From: Tubiluchus corallicola
Taxonomy: Eukaryota > Priapulida > Priapulimorpha > Priapulimorphida > Tubiluchidae
DNA length: 42,500 nucleotides
Assembly (NCBI GenBank): GCA_030141605.1
Contig: JAQGDQ010000749.1
Coordinates: 45,001 to 87,500 of the forward strand
Direction of reading: 5' to 3'
Notes under the pieces: generated by a model
What the model was told of the DNA's origin: nothing
Seen by the model: only the letters and a program-made list of their open reading frames with translations
Databases searched by the model: none
Part shown: positions 1 to 10,889 of the stretch, one piece after another
How positions within the stretch are numbered: the stretch's first letter is position 1
Layout of the letters: each line of letters opens with the position of its first letter
Made by a program: the position numbers and the translations under genes

Positions 1-204
1 TTCTGGTTTACAGGCTCTGGTGTTTAAAAGTTGTTTTTCTAGTTAAACAAGTCTTCCCGGGAATGTTGGGCTATGTTTTCCCGATCCTGTCAAAATGTGA
101 ATAACGTCTTTGTTTATTTAATACGTAATCTTCATTCAAGACAAAAATAATTCACTCGGGTTTTCTTATTATTACTTCTCTTTTACTTCGCTTTTTCTTT
201 TTCT

Positions 205-357
205 TTTCTTTTTCTTCTTATTTCTCTTCCATTCCCCTTTCTTCTCATTTCTCTTCCATTCCCCTGTCTTCTCTTTTCTCTTCCATTCCCCTTTTTTCTC
301 TTTTCTCTTCCATTCCCCTTTCTTCTCTTTTCTCTTCCATTCCCCTTTCTTCTCTTA
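205..357. repeat. 27-bp CT-rich minisatellite, about 5 copies
   Basis: The unit contains TCTCTTCCATTCCCCTTTCT. The flanks 1-204 and 358-745 are pyrimidine-rich or unremarkable, and I see no gene in them. Confidence 0.85.
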
Positions 358-747
358 TCAACTTTTTGTCCTTTGTCGTCTGCTCATTTTTTCTTATCTT
401 TTGCATCCTGATATGACCTGTTTAATTTAATATAAGTTTTTCAACATAATTTTATTTCTTTTTCACTTCACTTTATTTTATTTTTCCTGTATTTCTCTAA
501 ACCTTTTTCAGGGAACAAATCTGCACCTTTCCAAGTTTTCACCTGTAAAAACTAGTAACCTCTAATCCCTATCCTTGATAATGGAGGTAGAACAAGTTTT
601 ATTATAATCATAATAGCTGTGTAATGACAACTCGCTGCCATCAATATACAAAACCAGGTTTTGATGCTACAAGATGGCGCTGTTTATCCCATAATAATTC
701 ACTGTTTGTATAAGACATCAAGTCTACTGTATGTGTGAAACAGATTA

Positions 748-1202
748 CCGTATTTTCCCGTGTATAAGAGACCCTTGTGTATAAGAGACCCCTTCAATTT
801 TTAGGCAAAAATTCTGGAAAAAAGTTTTTTCAGACGGACATTTTTAGAGGGTAAAGTACAACTTTTTTCAACTCAGTGCGGTACTGAAAACAAAATAAAA
901 CCAGTTAATGTGTTGTAGAAAAAGAGTTCTGGTATATATTAAAGTGCGTACCTGCAAACCTGTAACAGGAAAAGAGAAAACGAGGAGATAGTGCCTGTGT
1001 CACGATGCTTGTATTGCTTACAACCGCTTCATAGTCGAACGCGACACGCAAAACAGTTGTAGAGCACTTATTTCTTTAAAATCATTAGTGTCACAATTTA
1101 TGCATCTTATTGAAAAGACTTACTCCCATGTATAAGAGACCCCCTATTTTTAAAGTGAAAATTCTGAGCAAAAAAGGGTCTCTTATACACGGGAAAATAC
1201 GG
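748..1202. mobile_element. 455-bp TIR element (MITE) with TA target duplication
   Basis: The first and last 27 bases are perfect inverted repeats (start CCGTATTTTCCCGTG; end CACGGGAAAATACGG). TA dinucleotides flank both ends (746-747, 1203-1204), as for Tc1/mariner-like elements. The GTATAAGAGACCC motif recurs as direct copies inside both ends. There is no coding capacity. Confidence 0.8.
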
Positions 1203-1311
1203 TATGCTTAATTTAAGTTTAAGCGCGTCCAAATTATGTTGTCAAAACTCAATTCACTCAATTCACATTCGGGACTTTCACTTTTTCAACTATACTTACA
1301 AAGACAAGAAA

Positions 1312-1770
1312 ATTATGTCCCAAAAAAATTTCCAAGCAAAATTATGTTAATTAGCATTTCGGTTAACATGGTGGAAAGACTTATGTAACTAGAAAAGAAA
1401 ATTATTAATAATTTAAAATGCTTTCACCAATTTGTAAAATGTCGCTGACTCATCCTCCAGGGTGCACCACTCACTAGCCAAAAACGTATTTTTAATCTTA
1501 TTGACAAGATACAGTAATTTAAAATTTTACTTAGTTAGCAACATGTGCGCTACGAATGCTCTGATTATTTTTTCAAACTTTACACAATGTTATCAAAACT
1601 TGTTTCACATGACTTATCGTCAAAATGGCTGCGTATAACAGTCATCGCACGGGAGTTCAAACTTACATGTTTTATACAGCGTTACTGCCGACGCAAGTCC
1701 CGTAAGCAAAAAGGCAAAATGTGTGTGGTATAAAATTTCAAGACGAATTTTTTAAGGTTTCATGTAGGGC
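1312..1770 (+). repeat. Dispersed repeat family A, copy 1
   Basis: About 450 bp, matched by 12305-12745 in the opposite orientation. Shared landmarks are CATAAGTCTTTC/GAAAGACTTATG, TGTCGCTGACTCA and GACTTATCGTCAAAATGGC. A small ORF here (1545-1733) is not conserved in the other copy. Family unknown. Confidence 0.8.
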
Positions 1771-1984
1771 TTTATAAAACAAACCTGCAGGCCCGTGTGG
1801 TATCTTTGATCAAGTCTAGAAAATGATTTAGGGCAATTTATGATGATAAAACAGAAGCTACATCCTATTTCATTCTTTCTGCGTTGTCAACATATACGCT
1901 ATTTTTTTGGGGGGGGCAAGAAATATCACTTGTATCGTTACCCCCCCCCCCCGTTGCTGCACCTCACACATTCCTGCCAGAAAG

Positions 1985-2575
1985 CGAATTCGCATCGAAG
2001 TGAACTTCAGTATTTCGAATTCGAATTGAGTTTGAAAGATTTTCGAACAAGTTTTCGAACCACCAGTAAAAATTAGTCTTACAATGATCATGCATATTGC
2101 TCGATTTTGTTCTGCAGTAAAAGACGCCGTTTAAGATGGATTGGGCATATGCTTAGACTACCTGATGACGTTCCAGTGAAGATAGCTCTTCAACAAGCCA
2201 TAGAACCAGCTAAAAAACCTGCAGGAGGACAAATGTTAACATATTTTGATTTTGCACAGAAAAATTTAAACACTTCAGCATTGATCCTTAGAAATAAATG
2301 CACTTGGAGCATTGCAGCGTGTAGGGAGTCCTGGCATGGGGAGGTGAGCAGAATCATGTCCCTGGACGAGTGATTCATTGTAGAAGAAGAAGAAGAAAAC
2401 CACTAATAATTTGTTTAAAATTTTGCACAGAAATCACAGCGAAACTACGCTAATTGCATGACGTTTAAAACGTTCTAGTGGCAAGAACGTATGTGATTGA
2501 ACTACTGAATTATTCGAATCTATAGTCTTAGGTTCGAAGTAAATCGATTCGAATCGAATTCGATCGTTCTCTCCT
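1985..2575 (+). repeat. Dispersed AT-rich repeat family B, copy 1, split by a LINE insertion
   Basis: 1985-2119 and 2390-2575 match 18175-18512 continuously. Landmarks are CAGTATTTCGAAT, GTTTTCGAACCAC, GATTTTGTTCTGCAG and AATTTTGCACAGAAA. The family has many TTCGAA-type motifs. Confidence 0.85.
2120..2396 (+). mobile_element. 5'-truncated LINE end inserted in repeat family B
   Basis: The frame encodes KRRRLRWIGHMLRLPDD, then AIEPAKKPAGGQ and WSIAACRESWHGEVSRI, the C-terminal zinc-knuckle-like tail region of non-LTR reverse transcriptases. It ends with a (GAA)n tail. The second copy of family B lacks it. Confidence 0.75.
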
Positions 2576-2589
2576 ACTCACAATGCGTG

Positions 2590-3150
2590 AATTGCAGAAC
2601 AAAAAGCACTGAACACGACGAATCAATTTTAACAAAACTCCAATTGTTAACGCTCTGATGAAACTAAGTTTTGCTACAGGAATTAAATTAACTAAACTAA
2701 GCGTCGAAATGTAAATTGATTCTTTGTTGGGCCTGGACTAGTTATCCGCGCGTTCAGATCAACTAAATGAACCCAAGCAGGTGGTCCATAGACTCTCAAC
2801 TGACCAGTGAAATTACAGAAGCGATTGTATCAATGAGTGGTGATGACCTTGACTCAAACCGCAGGACATATGCGGTGTAGGTTAAGTACGGCTACTGTTT
2901 TTATTATGTGAATGCGTGTAGGTTAAGTACGGCTACTGTTTTAAATTAATGCAGGCGTTCAGCTGCTCATAATTAAATTGAATGGCATTTTCAAGATGAA
3001 CAGAATGTGAACGAGGAATTACTATTATGAGTTGAAAACGTCACAACTAAACCTCGAGTCATTGCCAAATGGAGGAGGCATTTCAATATTGTTTAATAAA
3101 CCATCTCTAGGTCTAAATAGCGCTAAAAACTGTAGCATAGCAGATACGTA
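2590..3150. other. No gene seen; one short direct duplication
   Basis: GTGTAGGTTAAGTACGGCTA recurs at 2874 and 2918. Nothing else recognised. Confidence 0.6.
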
Positions 3151-3780
3151 GCAGAGACAGGATGATTTTTCATGTACTACCCCATTTTCAAGTCTGATAA
3201 AAAGTGTACGCTTTGACACGATTAATACTGCAAAAGCGTTTCCGATAATAAAACAACAGATTAAAAACCTAATTAATGGGGGCAAACCCAGCTAATAACG
3301 ACATCACAAACTAACACAATTTTCAACAGCAAAAATGTTCCACGAGCGTGTTGCACGTGTTTGCGAAAGTGAAAATTGAAATACAGTGCTACTGTAAGAT
3401 ATTCAGTATGTTGTACTGAAACTAGGTAAGTTTTAAGATAAAAATTCAAGTTCCAAATTTACCGCTATGCTCAAGCATGAGCTGTTGAACGCGTGTAGTG
3501 AGTCATAAACTAACACTTCTGAACTGAGAGGTACAGCAGCTTTTTGTGCAATGCGTTTCCGAGGTGCAGGCGCTACGCCCGTCTAGCTAGCGAATTGCGA
3601 AATACTAGTAACAGTGAAAAACTAGTGACGCGAACGTGAAATTGTGTTTGTGTGCTAATAATTCTTTCACGTAAGTCATTTTTTAAAAAAAATAGTATGT
3701 TTCCTTTCAATATTTTAAAGACTAGATTGCTTTGACCTACAGTTTAAGATTGGATCCGGTTTTGCATAAAAAGGAAAATG
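3150..3780 (+). repeat. Dispersed repeat family R1, copy 1
   Basis: Matches 33964-34490. Landmarks are CCCATTTTCAAGTC, ATCACAAACTAACA, GCGCGAACGTGAAAT or its variant, and TTTCCTTTCAATATTTTAAA. A partial third copy is at 30440-30510. No coding capacity. Confidence 0.8.
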
Positions 3781-3875
3781 TTAATATATTAAAAACAGCA
3801 ATCAGGCCTATCATTCTCAGAAAAACAATATGATCATTAGGTGTGGATAAGGGTGTGTTCATTGTGTTGCTTTAA

Positions 3876-4334
3876 CCCTTTCATACCCGTTGTAGCCCAT
3901 GGGATACGAGAATATTTTCTGCCCTTGAAATTAATAAAATTTTAAAACTAACAGTTATTTGATCTGTTAATAGTTATTTTGATTTAAGCCAATAACAATA
4001 GACTAAAAATGGTGATAAAATGGCAAACTAGAAAATCTACATAGCATAAAAAACTGCGCAAGGTACAGTACTTTAGAGACGACTTTGTACAGATCAGCAT
4101 AGTATGCATACTAAATGTCTTAAATACTTTAAAAAATTATCAGCAGTTGCAAAATGAAGCACATTTTATGCTTCCATTGAATGCCAATGTATCCCGTGGG
4201 ATACAGGCTATATTTAGCACGCGGGCACAGGTAGAAAAAAAATAATTATTATGTGTAAACAAGATGGACATACTGAACAAACGTACCAAGCCAAAAAAAT
4301 TTTCTTATTAAAAAATAAATTGGGACTGAAAGGG
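3876..4334. mobile_element. piggyBac-like MITE, copy 1 (459 bp)
   Basis: Flanked by TTAA on both sides (3872-3875 and 4335-4338). The ends are inverted repeats CCCTTTCATACCC / GGGACTGAAAGGG. A subterminal palindrome TATCCCGTGGGATA lies at 4192-4205. No transposase. Confidence 0.85.
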
Positions 4335-4339
4335 TTAAC

Positions 4340-4850
4340 GTGAATAACACGTTATATATATAACATTTATACGACTCTCTCGTGTTGACTATTCTAAATA
4401 GGCTGTATAATATGAACGGAGTCTGACAGTAACAATGCCTTATTGTGACATCCTTAATGTTTGATGTTGAACAAGAGGATACACAAGGGCCTATTTGTCT
4501 GTGAGATTACGTGTGAACCATCTTGGATAATTGCCGTGTGAGCTTTAGAGCGGGAGAGGAAGGAAGTGGGGGCAGAGCTAAAGCCTTGTTCAAACCAGGG
4601 TGGTGTAAACACAAACACGGGTGCACAATAGATACACCCAGTACGAGTAGTTCGTCACAAAAACCAGTTTCTCACGTGCGGCGAGTCATCGATTTTTTAT
4701 ACACAAATAGATCATGACAGTAATTAAGTTTAATGTTTGAAGGAACATGTTCTGATTTTACTGTAACTCACTGAAATTATTGTCAGAACAACAACTTTAT
4801 TATTAAGAAAATTCGCGTTTAAAATTCTGAAAACAAAGTTCAACGCTTTC
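4340..4850. other. No gene seen
   Basis: A weak 64-codon frame (4523-4717) has no recognisable domain. Otherwise unremarkable. Confidence 0.5.
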
Positions 4851-4859
4851 AGCTGTAAC

Positions 4860-5470
<611 letters not shown>

Positions 5471-5659
5471 GCTGTAACTAAAACTTTTGCTTCTGTATAC
5501 GGAAAATATATCTACTTTTACGCAGGTTGAATTTTGGCAGTTTTTGAGTTTTTTCGGGAACTTCAGAAGATCCACTTGGGCAAAATTATCAACCTCAAAA
5601 CGTCTTGACTGATAAGTGGTCAATTTCAATGTACGGTAAGACTTAAAGAAGACCGGGTG

Positions 5660-6205
5660 ATTGTTTAGACTCAATCTCATTCGAATTTACTGTCCAAAAT
5701 ACACATTTTCTTGCCTATAAAAGTTAGCAATTGTTCCTTATATTTGGATAATTAGCTTAGAAAGTTAATTAACGGCAACCGAACACAGCTATTGTTTACG
5801 TCAGAAACTAACCACAGTTTGTGCAATGGCAGGCGTCTTCCCTTGCTCATCAAGCACATTTGCATAGGTGTTACAGTACTGTTTAAACGCATGATGTGAC
5901 AAAAAATGGGCTTTACATCATAAGACTTCAGAAACTAACACTGCAGTTCATCAACATGCTTATCACGGTACCGCCTTCTATTTGCCGGCCACGCGCACGT
6001 AACAAAAAGGTGCTGCTACCAATCTTAGTAGATTCACGGAGCTGCGCGTAGCTTTGAAAGTTTAACGAAATTTGAGTATCCGAGGTAATTATTATTTAAC
6101 CCAAACTTTGATTTAAAAAAAGCTGTTGTAGTTTTCAATATTTTAGAGCATTTCATATTCTGAATTAATGTTTACACAATCATCCGGTTTTCCTTTAATA
6201 CATCG
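5660..6205 (+). repeat. Dispersed repeat family R2, copy 1
   Basis: Matches 36585-37115. Landmarks are TAGACTCAATCTCATT, CAACCGAACACAGCTATTG, CATTTGCATAGGTGTTACAG and ATCACGGTACCGCCTTCTAT. It shares short blocks (TTAATTAACG, CA-AAACTAAC) with family R1, so the two may be distant relatives. Confidence 0.8.
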
Positions 6206-6734
6206 AAAATCTTTCCAGTAAAAAAACGGGCGGCCTATGTAAAAAATGCATGCAATAGTTATGCAAAAAGTCACTCGTAATGCAACATCACTATTTTAAT
6301 GATAGGTTACCTTCAGTTTTCACCACCATTAAAACGATGAAACAATTTCTATATGATCAAAACTGAGTCATTCTGTTCGAGTAACTCAGCGCAGTTCCGC
6401 TGCTTAATTGCTCACAGATAAAAAAAATTTACTGAATAGAATTCAACAGCCGTGATTATTTCGCATCACGTAAGATGCATCCTAAAACGTGAATGAGTTA
6501 AACACGGTAATACTGCTGCGAGTTCTCAACTTCGGAATGAAAAATTTATCATAATTAACGATTCTAAGATAGGTCTTGTAAGTTAAAGGTCTTATAAGGT
6601 CGCAAAATGTTGTACATAATAGTATCTGCTTAGAATCAGCCTTGTTATCTAGTTTACTATAAGTATAACTATATATTTTATTTCACACATCAAAAAATGC
6701 AATATCAAACACATTAATAACTTTTAAATAAAAT

Positions 6735-6995
6735 AATTTGAGTAGTGCGAGGTGAGTGTATGATACGGGCATTAACACACTCACCTTACTTAAATGCAAA
6801 AATGATTATAGTTATGCATGCTTCTGTAAATAACTTAATGTAAATAAGGATGAAGTAAATGATGTAATAATTTGAGTAGTGTGAGGTGAGTGTATAACCA
6901 TATGGTCACACACTCACCTTACTTAAATGCAAAAATGATTATAGTTATGCATACTTCTGTAGATAACTTAATGTAAATAAGGATGAAGTAAATGA
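6735..6995. repeat. About 131-bp tandem duplication with a large palindrome
   Basis: Two units, each with arms GAGGTGAGTGT...ACACTCACCTT. In the second unit the loop contains the perfect palindrome ACCATATGGT. Confidence 0.85.
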
Positions 6996-6999
6996 TGTA

Positions 7000-7557
7000 A
7001 TAATAGCAATGGTATAAGCGCAATAAACCTGAAAGTTGAGAAAGGAAAACATAATATGTAATTACGATTTTGAGTGAGCCTTAAAGAGTGAAAAAAAATT
7101 TTAAATAGTTACGAATATGAATTATGTGATCATCTGTCAATGCACCACTTACTTGTATTACAATGCACCATCTTACTTACTTGTATATACAATGATATAC
7201 TTTACTTACCAGCATATTTGTATGGCTGATCCGTAACTATACTAAAATACCTGTAATTATAATACAGGTGTCTAACATAAGGAGACCCGTATCTGTTATC
7301 GTACCTGTGTAGCATTTATATGCACTGGCAGTCGTGTGTTAGTTGTTACCTGTTGTACTTTATTGAATTCCATTAATCATACGGAAATTAATATAATTAT
7401 CAAGGTATGCGGGTTTATTATATGCACTTCTGGTTTGCATAATCTACATGATTTCATGAACCCTGGCAGATTTCTTTATACGTTTGCAAAAGTTCATGCT
7501 GTTTCATGGAAATTGTTGTGCAACCAAGTTAAGTTATGTACTCAGTACAGTATCATA
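7000..7557. other. No gene seen
   Basis: AT-rich; one frame (7336-7560) without recognisable features. Confidence 0.5.
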
Positions 7558-7705
7558 TAATATATATATAATAATCTTTATTTGCCATTAAAATACGTTG
7601 ATAATCACTGATAAAAACTTTACAGAGATGATCAATCAGTGTTAGTTAATAAAAACTTACACTGCTAAAGGCAAATGCGTCAGTGCAATCTAAACTACTG
7701 TGCAG
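7558..7705 (-). mobile_element. LINE 3' end fragment
   Basis: Read on the minus strand it ends in ATGGCAAATAAAGATT and matches the plus-strand segment 20340-20475 (GACGCATTTGCC, CTAACACTGATTG). It is only a short 3' UTR piece. Confidence 0.65.
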
Positions 7706-8070
7706 TAATGGAAAGTAACGACGAATAAAATCAAACGTATTTAGAACTATGCACAAAAAAATGAAAAAATTATGATTAATTAATATGGCCGTGGGTATAT
7801 GAATTATGAATTAGTGTGTATGTTGTCGTGCTGGTGTGAAGGTATTTCATATCTGGTTAATATTAGTGATTTTAATTTTGTTTTAAATGCTGATAGGGAC
7901 TTGATTTGTTTAACCTGTAATGGTTATATGCGATATGCTGATGTGTAAAAACACGAAATCTATACGGTTACTTGAACAGCCATGCAGACAGTCTGAAACT
8001 TTTTTATTCTTAGCTGTCATTAATAGTTCTTAAATGTATCAATAATTGCGTTTTGAGTTTTGAAATACTT

Positions 8071-8380
8071 TGAATTTTCACAGCCAATGAGCTTTTGTTA
8101 TTGAATTTTTACAGCCAATGAGCTTTTGTTATTGAATTTTTACAGCCAATGAGCTTTTGTTATTGAATTTTTACAGCCAATGAGCTTTTGTTATTGAATT
8201 TTCGCAGCCAATGAGCTTTTGTTATTGAATTTTCACAGCCAATGAGCTTTTGTTATTGAATTTTTACAGCCAATGAGCTTTTGTTATTGAATTTTTACAG
8301 CCAATGAGCTTTTGTTATTGAATTTTTACAGCCAATGAGCTTTTGTTATTGAATTTTTACAGCCAATCAGCTTTTGTTGT
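8071..8380 (+). promoter_or_regulatory. 31-bp tandem array, ten CCAAT boxes, just upstream of the LRR-Ig gene
   Basis: Ten copies of a 31-bp unit, each with AGCCAATGA (last copy AGCCAATCA), fit the NF-Y consensus RRCCAATSR. The CCAAT cores start at 8084 and recur every 31 bp. The array ends 66 bp before the start codon. Each unit also contains TTTTTACAG, which could act as a splice acceptor, and a stronger one (TTTTTTTCAG) follows at 8380-8389. It could therefore be promoter, last 5'-UTR intron, or both. Confidence 0.55.
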
Positions 8381-8388
8381 TTTTTTCA

Positions 8389-8454
8389 GGACTGTTCAGC
8401 TATGTCACTGCGACATGGGAATTGAAGCGTAATTAATTAGCAATGAATGAGTAA
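8389..8454 (+). promoter_or_regulatory. Putative 5' UTR exon start and upstream mini-ORFs
   Basis: After a polypyrimidine tract ending TTTCAG (8389), a 57-base leader precedes the ATG at 8447. It contains ATGs at 8402 (7 codons then stop at 8423-8425) and 8443 (ATG AAT GAG TAA, overlapping the main ATG). Such short frames usually lower translation of the main frame; that is inference here. Confidence 0.4.
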
Positions 8455-10276
8455 CGATGTCACCTCTAAAATGAATGCAGTGGCTGGAGAACCTCTAGTG
8501 ATGCTAATCTTGTCCACGATGCTAATTTCCCTGGGGCATCGGGCATCCACTTGTCCACTTAACTGCATGTGCATCATCAGGACCAATCAACTCGTTGTTA
8601 ATTGCACTAATGCCGGATATGTTACGATTCCGGACGACCTACCTCGTAAAACCATCATTCTGGACATGAGTGGCAATGCATTAGGATCACTGAGCGGTTC
8701 AGTGCTCATGGAAAATGTCCCAAATCTTCAAAAGCTCTATTTTAATGACTGTGATATATCCTGTATTGGACCTCACGTATTCGCCGGATTGAGAAATCTG
8801 GAGGCTTTGTATCTACGCAATAATAAACTCAGGGAGGTTCCCTCCTTGGCTCTGAGGACGCTTCCACATTTACGTATCTTGAGTTTGAAGGGCAATTATC
8901 TAACGAACATGGAAGGGTCGCCTTTCCTTCTTCAGAAAGAACTGGAAAAGTTGGATCTAAGTCATTGTCATTTAACGCACGTTGGCCGCAAAACTTTCTT
9001 AGGTTTAACAAGCGTGTCCTATTTAAACTTGGCAGAAAACAACTTTGCTACGCTGTCCTCACAAGTGTTTAGTCCCATGATCTCTCTGCTACAATTAGAT
9101 CTCCATGACAACGCTTTGCATTGTAACTGTTCTTTGTACGGAATGATTGAATTCCTGCGCAAAAGACGCATCGGATACGGCAAGGCACCACGTTGTGAGC
9201 ATCCACGATCCATGCTCGGCTTGAGCTGGGACGATATTCCGACAGAGAAATTTGCCTGTCATCCGACGGTACGAACTCGCATTCTCAGATATGATAGAAA
9301 ATTGCTGCTATTAGAATGTGAGGCAACGGCCGATCCTCCAGTTGAAATATACTGGCTACACAATGGTAAACGCGTTAATAACAGTGCTCTAAACTACTCC
9401 GTAATTACCTCAGGGTTTTTAAATCGCTATAGTGTCCTTACAATAGAAATTACTGAGGATTCTGCCATGAACATATTAGGAATGTATGTTTGTATAGCCA
9501 GAAATACTGCCGGTGCTGTGCTTAGTACTTTAACCATTAGTACGGTGCACGAGGAAGAAGAACTAGATTTCGTGTCGGTTAAGGCAGGAACTATTATCGT
9601 GATTATCATATTAAGTTGCGTTCTTATCGTGTTCCTGTGCCTAATGTTTGTCGTGTTTTGCTTAAACCAGCGCAGAAAGAGACTCGTAAGGGTTGGGAAG
9701 CGACGAATGAGAGCAAAGACACGAGTGAGAGTCGAACTCAGTGATAACCCGGTCGTGCAAACGGAGACGATCGATACAGCTGATCAGGATTCCGGTGTGG
9801 GTACCATCAACTCCGAGGAGCAAATCATTCGGGATAGAAACTCCATTCGATCAAGTTTAGACCAAAGAGGAATACCGGATGTTGTACCGTCCGTTACGCC
9901 GGTGTCCCAAAGAGACAGTGTTGGATCATACTACAAATTTGCAATTCCCTACTATGAACCAATATTTAATGCAAACACGTTTCAACATTATCCACTCAGG
10001 TTAGAGATCAGTAGTAGTGATCGAACCAGCATTGATAGTTATCGACCTCCGTCCCAGCTTTGGGGAGGCGTGCCTAGTTACCTCACTACTCCAAGGGGTG
10101 GAACTTCCCCCTGCTTGCTTTCCAAATCACCTCACCAGTCACAGACCAATCACCTGCCTTTTTCATTCTACAGGCCGGCCGAGGCGTACAATCGCTTTTT
10201 GCCAGGTATGAAGGAGACCGATTTGGACAGGACGTGGTCCCCCTCGCCTGTTCAGTGTCCAGAGACAGATCTATGA
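8447..10276 (+). CDS. kek-like: Kekkon-type LRR-Ig transmembrane receptor, 609 aa
   Basis: Probable cell-surface adhesion or signalling receptor. An N-terminal hydrophobic signal spans about residues 9-35 (initiation at Met9 is an alternative). LRR-NT cysteines are at 36, 40, 42 and 53. About six LRRs run from 68 to 220, and the LRR-CT cysteines are at 226, 228, 250 and 271. An Ig domain has Cys291, Trp303 and YVC at 347-349. One TM helix lies at about 380-405, followed by a strongly basic stop-transfer segment. Phrases such as LDMSGN, NLQKLYF and LDLSHC resemble the kekkon family; LRRC24-like is the alternative. The cytoplasmic tail ends ETDL, a class I PDZ ligand. The coding frame is unspliced. 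The last 45 codons lie in a 152-bp tandem repeat whose later copies also encode the same C-terminus. Two tiny upstream frames (8402-8425 and 8443-8454) precede or overlap the start. Confidence 0.9.
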   Translation: MSNDVTSKMNAVAGEPLVMLILSTMLISLGHRASTCPLNCMCIIRTNQLVVNCTNAGYVTIPDDLPRKTIILDMSGNALGSLSGSVLMENVPNLQKLYFNDCDISCIGPHVFAGLRNLEALYLRNNKLREVPSLALRTLPHLRILSLKGNYLTNMEGSPFLLQKELEKLDLSHCHLTHVGRKTFLGLTSVSYLNLAENNFATLSSQVFSPMISLLQLDLHDNALHCNCSLYGMIEFLRKRRIGYGKAPRCEHPRSMLGLSWDDIPTEKFACHPTVRTRILRYDRKLLLLECEATADPPVEIYWLHNGKRVNNSALNYSVITSGFLNRYSVLTIEITEDSAMNILGMYVCIARNTAGAVLSTLTISTVHEEEELDFVSVKAGTIIVIIILSCVLIVFLCLMFVVFCLNQRRKRLVRVGKRRMRAKTRVRVELSDNPVVQTETIDTADQDSGVGTINSEEQIIRDRNSIRSSLDQRGIPDVVPSVTPVSQRDSVGSYYKFAIPYYEPIFNANTFQHYPLRLEISSSDRTSIDSYRPPSQLWGGVPSYLTTPRGGTSPCLLSKSPHQSQTNHLPFSFYRPAEAYNRFLPGMKETDLDRTWSPSPVQCPETDL

Positions 10277-10594
10277 CTTTGTGTAGCAAGTCACAGACCA
10301 ATCACCTGTCTTTTCCATTCTACAGGCCGGTGGAGGCATACAACCGCTTTCTGCCGGGTATGAAGGAGACCGGTTTGGACAGGACGTGGTCCCCATCGCC
10401 TGTTCAGTGTCCAGAGACAGATCTATGACTTTGTGTAGCAAGTCACAGACCAATCACCTGTCTTTTCCATTCTACAGGCCGGTGGAGGCATACAACCGCT
10501 TTCTGCCGGGTATGAAGGAGACCGGTTTGGACAGGACGTGGTCCCCATCGCCTGTTCAGTGTCCAGAGACAGATCTATGACTTTGTGTAGCAAG
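10139..10594 (+). repeat. 152-bp tandem repeat, three copies, carrying the receptor C-terminus
   Basis: Units start at 10139, 10291 and 10443. Each holds a pyrimidine tract ending TTCTACAG, then coding sequence for RP(A/V)EAYNRFLPGMKET...PETDL and a TGA stop. Copy 1 is the end of the LRR-Ig frame. Copies 2 and 3 are nearly identical to each other and keep the frame open, with Gly for Asp in ET(D/G)LDRTW. Because 152 is not a multiple of three, each copy is in a different frame. Confidence 0.9.
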
Positions 10595-10761
10595 TCATAG
10601 TTAAGCTCAGTCAGCTAGGCAAAAAGTATTAATACGTGCTGCCATTACATGTGGTCCCCTCGCCTGTTCAGTGTCCAGAGACAGATCTATGACTTTGTGT
10701 AGCAAGTCATAGTTAACTCAGTCAGCTAGGCAAAAAGTATTAATACGTGCTGCCATTACAT
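10539..10761 (+). repeat. 111/112-bp duplication in the 3' UTR
   Basis: The end of the third 152-bp copy plus about 60 bp of new sequence is repeated once (units 10539-10650 and 10651-10761). Both contain the terminal coding sequence for VQCPETDL and its stop. This is a second, separate duplication layered on the first. Confidence 0.8.
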
Positions 10762-10875
10762 GAGGATGTGACTTTCAGATGTACATGTATGGAGAAAACT
10801 GTATATTAAAATAACATTGTTTTTTAACATTGTTTTTTAACATTGTCTTAAGCAATTGTTCTCCTCTGACTTCTA

Positions 10876-10881
10876 AATAAA
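10876..10881 (+). promoter_or_regulatory. Candidate poly(A) signal AATAAA for the LRR-Ig gene
   Basis: The first AATAAA after the stop codon lies 600 bp downstream, immediately before LINE-derived sequence. It is a plausible end for the mRNA. Confidence 0.4.
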
Positions 10882-10889
10882 AATCTACA

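Noticed and set aside
8829-9609. Minus-strand frames within the LRR-Ig gene
   Set aside because: Shadows of the plus-strand coding sequence.
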